A stretch of DNA of 64,000 nt, taken from NCBI GenBank assembly GCA_024710405.1, contig JANJUV010000002.1, positions 124,001 through 188,000 on the forward strand, given 5' to 3'. This DNA is from Bacteroidales bacterium. GTDB lineage: Bacteria > Bacteroidota > Bacteroidia > Bacteroidales > F082. The position numbers and the translations under genes are program-made. This document shows positions 59,902 to 64,000 of the stretch, piece after piece (position 1 is the stretch's first letter; the number at the start of each line of letters is the position of its first letter). The notes beneath the pieces were generated by a model. The model was not told the origin of the DNA and did no database searches. It was given only the letters and a program-made list of their open reading frames with translations.

Positions 59902-60831
59902 ATGTCCATCAGGGTAGAACAGGTTACCAAAGTTTACGGCACCCAAAAAGCCGTTGATTCGGCAAGTTTTAACATAAGCAAGGGAGAAGTGGTTGGGTTA
60001 CTGGGGCCAAACGGGGCCGGCAAATCTACACTGATGAAGATACTCACCTGTTTTATACCACCAACATCGGGCAATGCTTTTGTGAACGATTTTGATGTAC
60101 AGGAGCATCCGCTTGAGGTACAGCGACTGGTTGGTTATCTTCCTGAGCACAACCCACTCTACCTCGACATGTATGTTCGCGAGTATCTAGGATTCATCGC
60201 CGGCATACACAAACTGGGCAGGCAGTCGGACAAACGGGTTCAGGTTATGATTGAAGTAACCGGTCTGGGACGTGAGCAGCACAAGAAAATAGGGGCACTG
60301 TCCAAAGGCTATCGCCAGAGAGTGGGTCTGGCACAAGCGCTCATCCACGACCCGGCTGTACTTATCCTTGACGAACCAACTTCTGGCCTCGACCCAAATC
60401 AGCTGGCCGACATCAGGCAACTGATCCGGGAAGCCGGAAAAGAAAAGACCGTCATCCTGTCCACCCACATCATGCAGGAAGTTGAAGCCATATGCAGCAG
60501 GGCGATCATCATTCACCAGGGACGTATTGTTGCTGATGACAAAACAGCTAAGCTGACCCGTACAACTGGCCGGAAACAAAGCTTTTCACTCGAACTGGAA
60601 GTAGCTACTGACCTGAAAAAATTGCCAGCACTTCAAAACATACGCAGCATGCATTCCACCGACCTGATACACTGGTCTATAGAACCCAATGACGACACTG
60701 ACTTCAACAGAAAACTGATGCAATGGGCGTTGGATAATCAGGTAAGCATCCGCTCACTGCAAAAAACAGAAAGCAGCATGGAAGATATTTTCAGGCAGCT
60801 GACTTCGAGCAAGGAACAAACAGGCAAATAA
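59902..60831 (+). CDS. gldA: ABC transporter ATPase, GldA-like
   Basis: 309 residues from MSIRVEQVTKVYG. Walker A GLLGPNGAGKSTLMK (about 34-48), Q-loop region VGYLPEHNPLYLDMYVREYL, signature LSKGYRQRVGLAQAL, Walker B AVLILDEPTSGLDP, H-loop LSTHIMQEVEAICSR. The C-terminal extension of about 90 residues ends in a MEDIFRQLTS segment. The sequence, including the PEHNPLY loop and the ESSMEDIF end, matches GldA, the ATPase of the gliding-motility-linked ABC exporter. The partner permeases GldF and GldG are not adjacent, so the symbol is tentative. Confidence 0.78.
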   Translation: MSIRVEQVTKVYGTQKAVDSASFNISKGEVVGLLGPNGAGKSTLMKILTCFIPPTSGNAFVNDFDVQEHPLEVQRLVGYLPEHNPLYLDMYVREYLGFIAGIHKLGRQSDKRVQVMIEVTGLGREQHKKIGALSKGYRQRVGLAQALIHDPAVLILDEPTSGLDPNQLADIRQLIREAGKEKTVILSTHIMQEVEAICSRAIIIHQGRIVADDKTAKLTRTTGRKQSFSLELEVATDLKKLPALQNIRSMHSTDLIHWSIEPNDDTDFNRKLMQWALDNQVSIRSLQKTESSMEDIFRQLTSSKEQTGK

Positions 60832-60929
60832 TATATTATCCGCACGTTACACTAAACTTAAGCGCAAATCTTCAGTAAGAACGCCAACGGCACACGCTCT
60901 TTTCAGATTAATGTCTGAAGAAAAAAATG

Positions 60930-60937
60930 TATTTTTG
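60930..60937 (+). promoter_or_regulatory. -7 promoter box of mrp
   Basis: TATTTTTG with a 47-base leader. Just upstream TTTTCAGA and TCTGAAGAAAA form a short inverted repeat. Confidence 0.5.
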
Positions 60938-60984
60938 TTGTGTTTCTATATCTAATTTAAACATAGACTAAATAAATACAGCCA

Positions 60985-62040
60985 ATGCCGGATAAGTCAG
61001 AGGTAATCGAAGTATTGAAGGGGGTGATTTATTTTGCCAAGGGCGACAACATTGTGGATCTTGGGATGCTCGACGGGCTTGAAGTTGCTGAGAACTCAGT
61101 TGCTTTTAACCTTGTTTTTCCGCGTACCGACGAACCTGCCGTGAATATTGTTACCAACAGTGCCACCAAAGCATTGAAGGAGGCTTTTGGTGAGGGGCTC
61201 AACCTGCGTATCAGTCCGATTTCGGAAAAAGAGAAAGGCCGTGGTCCGCTGGCCGGTGTTAAATATATTGTTGCTGTAGCCTCAGGCAAAGGCGGTGTTG
61301 GCAAATCGACAGTAGCCGCCAATCTTGCTGTGGCACTTTCGCGAACAGGCGCAAAGGTAGGTTTGGTAGATGCAGACATCTACGGACCATCGGTTCCGAT
61401 TATGTTTGGGGTGGAAGGTGAACAACCCGGTGTTTATGAACGGGAAGGAAAACCTGTGATCGTACCCATTGAAAAATACGGCATTAAATTATTGTCTATC
61501 GGATTTTTCGTGGACACGAGCAAACCCCTTGTTTGGCGCGGGCCTATGGCTACCAGCGCATTGAACCAGCTTCTTGGCGATGCCGACTGGGGCGTGCTCG
61601 ATTTTCTGGTGATCGACCTGCCGCCCGGAACTGGGGATATCCAGCTCACATTGGCTCAGTCGTACTCTGTGACTGGTGCAGTTGTTGTGACAACACCCCA
61701 AAAAGTGGCCCATGCCGATGTACGCAGGGCAGCATCGATGTTCAATCAGGAAAAGCTTCATATTCCTTTGCTCGGTCTGGTCGAAAACATGGCCTATTTC
61801 GTGCCGGAAGATGCTCCCGAAAAGAAATATTTTATTTTCGGCAAGGGTCACGGCGAAAGTTTTGCCGCTGAATTAGGCATACCAGTACTGGGACAGATTC
61901 CCATTGTTGAGCGAATTACAGCTGCCGGCGACAACGGAAGTCCGATTGCACTCGAGGTGGATTCAGATGTCTCCAAATCGTTCGATCAGATCGCACATGC
62001 TGTCAGAAACAGAATTACAGCACTTCTACTTCAGAAATAA
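60985..62040 (+). CDS. mrp: Mrp/NBP35-type Fe-S cluster carrier ATPase
   Basis: 351 residues. The N-terminal DUF59/MIP18 domain (about 1-80) is followed by a MinD-like ATPase with Walker A VASGKGGVGKSTVAANLA (about 98-115), DADIYGPSVPIMFG, FLVIDLPPGTGDIQL and VVVTTPQKVAHADVRRAASM. In relatives a CxxC pair in the C-terminal third holds the bridging cluster, but the corresponding stretch here (ENMAYFVPEDAPEKKYFIFG) has no cysteine. It is placed 22 bp before the NifU-type scaffold, an Fe-S pairing seen in this phylum. Confidence 0.93.
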   Translation: MPDKSEVIEVLKGVIYFAKGDNIVDLGMLDGLEVAENSVAFNLVFPRTDEPAVNIVTNSATKALKEAFGEGLNLRISPISEKEKGRGPLAGVKYIVAVASGKGGVGKSTVAANLAVALSRTGAKVGLVDADIYGPSVPIMFGVEGEQPGVYEREGKPVIVPIEKYGIKLLSIGFFVDTSKPLVWRGPMATSALNQLLGDADWGVLDFLVIDLPPGTGDIQLTLAQSYSVTGAVVVTTPQKVAHADVRRAASMFNQEKLHIPLLGLVENMAYFVPEDAPEKKYFIFGKGHGESFAAELGIPVLGQIPIVERITAAGDNGSPIALEVDSDVSKSFDQIAHAVRNRITALLLQK

Positions 62041-62062
62041 TAACCACAATCATAAGCACACC

Positions 62063-62311
62063 ATGGAAAACGAAAAAGAAGTTATCGAAAGAAAAGTTAA
62101 GAACCTAATCGAACAGGTACGGCCTTATCTGCAACAGGACGGAGGTGATATCAGATTTGTAGAAATTACACCCGATAATATTGTCAATGTTGAACTTACG
62201 GGTGCATGCGGCAGCTGCCCTTACAGCACCATGACCCTTAAAAACGGTGTGGAAAGCACCATACGTAAAGCCATACCCGAAATTAAGGCAGTAGAAGCCA
62301 TCAACCTGTAA
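62063..62311 (+). CDS. NifU C-terminal domain (Nfu-type) Fe-S scaffold
   Basis: 82 residues, the whole protein being the Nfu domain: VRPYLQQDGGDIRFVEITPD and the cluster motif LTGACGSCPYSTMTLKNGVE with CxxC. It assembles or carries a [4Fe-4S] cluster between two monomers. Start at ATG 62063; the longer frame from 61904 overlaps mrp and is not supported. It forms an operon with mrp and converges on nadE (13-bp gap). Confidence 0.92.
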   Translation: MENEKEVIERKVKNLIEQVRPYLQQDGGDIRFVEITPDNIVNVELTGACGSCPYSTMTLKNGVESTIRKAIPEIKAVEAINL

Positions 62312-62324
62312 GTCAATCAACGCT

Positions 62325-63965
62325 TTACAAAAGGTACTTGCCTACTATAGGCATGCGCCTTCCCATGCCAAATGCCTTGGTGGAAACCCTCAGAATAGGA
62401 GGTGTCTGGTATCGTTTATATTCATTTGTGTTGACCAATCTGAGTACTTTTCTCACCAACATTTCATCAAAACCCATTGCAATGAGTTCCCTGGGGCCTT
62501 TGCGGTTTTCAATATATTGAAACAAAAGACGGTCCAGAACAACATAATCCGGAAGACTATCACTGTCCTGTTGGCCGGGACGTAACTCAGCTGAAGGAGG
62601 TTTGGTGATACTGTTCAACGGAATAATCTCGGTGCTTCTGTTTATATAACGTGCCAGTTCGTACACTTCAGTTTTATAGAGGTCGCCCAATACCGAAAGA
62701 CCTCCGTTCATATCGCCATATAGTGTTCCATAACCTACTGCCGCTTCGCTTTTATTGGAAGTATTCAGAAGTATATAACCAAACTTGTTGGTCATGGCCA
62801 TCAGCAGTGTTCCCCTGATGCGTGCCTGAAGGTTTTCTTCAGTAAGCCCAAATTCTGTCCCTGCAAACAAATCGCTCAGTCCACTTTCAAAAGCGGTGTA
62901 AATCTCTTTTATTGCAATAGTGCTGCATGGTGAACCCAGGTTTTCGGCCAGTTTCAGAGCATCATCAACTGAATGACCCGATGAAAACTGAGAGGGCATC
63001 AACAAACCAAAAACATGTTCATTTCCGAGTGCCCTGGCTGCAAGCACCATTGTCACTGCTGAATCAATCCCGCCCGAGAGCCCGACAATTGCTTTTTGAA
63101 AGCCAAGTTTGCCGAAATAATTCCGAATTCCCATGACCAAGGCGTCATGGATCAGGGCAATCCTTTCGGGCACATGCTGGTTGTCAATCACCTCAACGGT
63201 TCCCGGATGAAGCTGGGCTGTATCCGTAATCAACAGTCCCTCTTCAAAAAACGGCAATGAATCCTCAACCCATCCCCTGCTGTTGAACACCATCGAACCT
63301 CCATCAAACAGCAGTTCAGTCTGTGCACCCACATGGTTCACGTAAATCAAAGGAATGCCATATCTGCGGACATTTTCCCTAAGCACTTCTCTGCGTGAAA
63401 TTGCCTGTTCGTAATGAAAAGGTGAAGCAGCAATATTGATCATCAGTTCAGGACCAAGCCGAATCAACTCGTCCATTGGATTAACCCTGTAAAGTGGATC
63501 ATCGCCAATGTTCCACAAGTCTTCACAAATTGTCAGGGCAATATTCACGCCTTTCCAGCGAAGAATCTGAAACTGTCCGGAAGGTTCAAAATACCGGTAT
63601 TCATCAAAAACATCATAGTTTGGAAGAAGGGCTTTGTGAAATTCTCTGATTTCACCATTGTACACGAATAAGGCTGCATTAAACAATGGTTTTCCTTTTC
63701 CGGTTGTGTTGCGTACCGGACTGCCTAATATGATGCCTGTTTCGGGACAAGTTTCAGCGATGGTTTGTGCCGACTGCAAGCAACGGTCGATGAAATCATC
63801 AAATTCGAGGAAGTCGCGCGGAGGGTATCCGGAAAGTGCCAGTTCGGCAAAAACAACCAGTTCGGCGCCCTGATTAGCGGCATCCCTGACAGTACGGATT
63901 ATTTTTGCTGTGTTTTCTTCAAAGTTACCAATGTGGTAATTCAGTTGTGCCAATGCTATCTTCAC
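62325..63965 (-). CDS. nadE: Glutamine-dependent NAD+ synthetase
   Basis: Last step of NAD synthesis: amidates deamido-NAD using ammonia from glutamine. 546 residues in two domains. The N-terminal nitrilase-like glutaminase has LVVFAELALSGYPP (Glu), EFHKALLPNYDVFDEYRYF (Lys) and LTICEDLWN (Cys). The C-terminal synthetase has VGLSGGIDSAVTMVLAARAL (ATP loop), YGTLYGDMNGGLSVLGDLYK and ELRPGQQDSDSLPDY. All three catalytic residues are present, so it should use glutamine directly. Start at 63965, near the window end; nothing is seen beyond. Confidence 0.96.
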   Translation of the reverse strand: MKIALAQLNYHIGNFEENTAKIIRTVRDAANQGAELVVFAELALSGYPPRDFLEFDDFIDRCLQSAQTIAETCPETGIILGSPVRNTTGKGKPLFNAALFVYNGEIREFHKALLPNYDVFDEYRYFEPSGQFQILRWKGVNIALTICEDLWNIGDDPLYRVNPMDELIRLGPELMINIAASPFHYEQAISRREVLRENVRRYGIPLIYVNHVGAQTELLFDGGSMVFNSRGWVEDSLPFFEEGLLITDTAQLHPGTVEVIDNQHVPERIALIHDALVMGIRNYFGKLGFQKAIVGLSGGIDSAVTMVLAARALGNEHVFGLLMPSQFSSGHSVDDALKLAENLGSPCSTIAIKEIYTAFESGLSDLFAGTEFGLTEENLQARIRGTLLMAMTNKFGYILLNTSNKSEAAVGYGTLYGDMNGGLSVLGDLYKTEVYELARYINRSTEIIPLNSITKPPSAELRPGQQDSDSLPDYVVLDRLLFQYIENRKGPRELIAMGFDEMLVRKVLRLVNTNEYKRYQTPPILRVSTKAFGMGRRMPIVGKYLL

Positions 63966-64000
63966 AGTAAGCTCTGTTAAAACAACAATCCTATCTGTAG

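Overview
The window looks like chromosome of an anaerobic, gliding-lineage Bacteroidetes, probably Bacteroidales or Marinilabiliales-like. The evidence is of several kinds. Three secreted proteins carry type IX secretion C-terminal sorting domains. Promoters follow the Bacteroidetes pattern TTTG-N19-21-TAnnTTTG, and Shine-Dalgarno signals are mostly absent. Lineage-typical genes are present: HU-like/SPOR protein, LruC lipoprotein, GldA-type ABC ATPase, deoxynucleoside kinases, and NifJ beside a dihydroorotate-dehydrogenase-like protein. Pyruvate:ferredoxin oxidoreductase and a tungsten-type aldehyde ferredoxin oxidoreductase point to ferredoxin-based anaerobic metabolism. No rRNA, CRISPR array, prophage or complete insertion sequence was seen.

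Layout. 1-9.2 kb: a truncated YitT membrane protein, tRNA-Leu and tRNA-Gly, mutS, an RNA methyltransferase, a large OmpA/TPR envelope protein, and the glucosaminidase-folK-deoxynucleoside kinase run. 9.4-18 kb: sppA, three T9SS cargo proteins, and a ferredoxin plus aldehyde oxidoreductase operon. 18-29 kb: housekeeping runs on the minus strand (metK; trmB with an alkyltransferase-like protein; HU/SPOR; GH3, deoxynucleoside kinase and kdsB; tgt-lptF/G), and a divergent glycosyltransferase-sigma factor pair. 29-37.7 kb: urocanate hydratase, a class C acid phosphatase lipoprotein, nifJ, a DHOD-like protein and a small membrane protein.

37.6-60 kb is the accessory part. It encodes a coherent set for dismantling N-linked glycans: GH92 alpha-mannosidase, GH20 beta-hexosaminidase, glycosylasparaginase, a FucP/NagP-type sugar transporter, a ROK sugar kinase and a GH2 beta-mannosidase. 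Several of these carry lipoprotein signals. No SusC/SusD pair is present. Embedded in it is a cluster of three P-loop ATPase genes (two of the AAA_14/DUF4143 type, one archaeal-ATPase-like) around a PQQ-type sugar dehydrogenase. Degenerate copies of the 3' end of a dehydrogenase gene lie just downstream of two of the ATPase genes. This repeated gene/remnant pattern is the most unusual structure in the window. 60-64 kb: GldA-like ATPase, Mrp and a NifU-type scaffold for Fe-S cluster handling, and glutamine-dependent NAD synthetase.

Several start codons were moved downstream of the longest reading frame because a clear -7 promoter box or signal peptide fits the shorter start. In at least one gene (deoxynucleoside kinase at 7884) a full promoter ends four bases before the ATG, suggesting a leaderless mRNA. 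All calls come from reading the sequence and family knowledge. No database search was possible.
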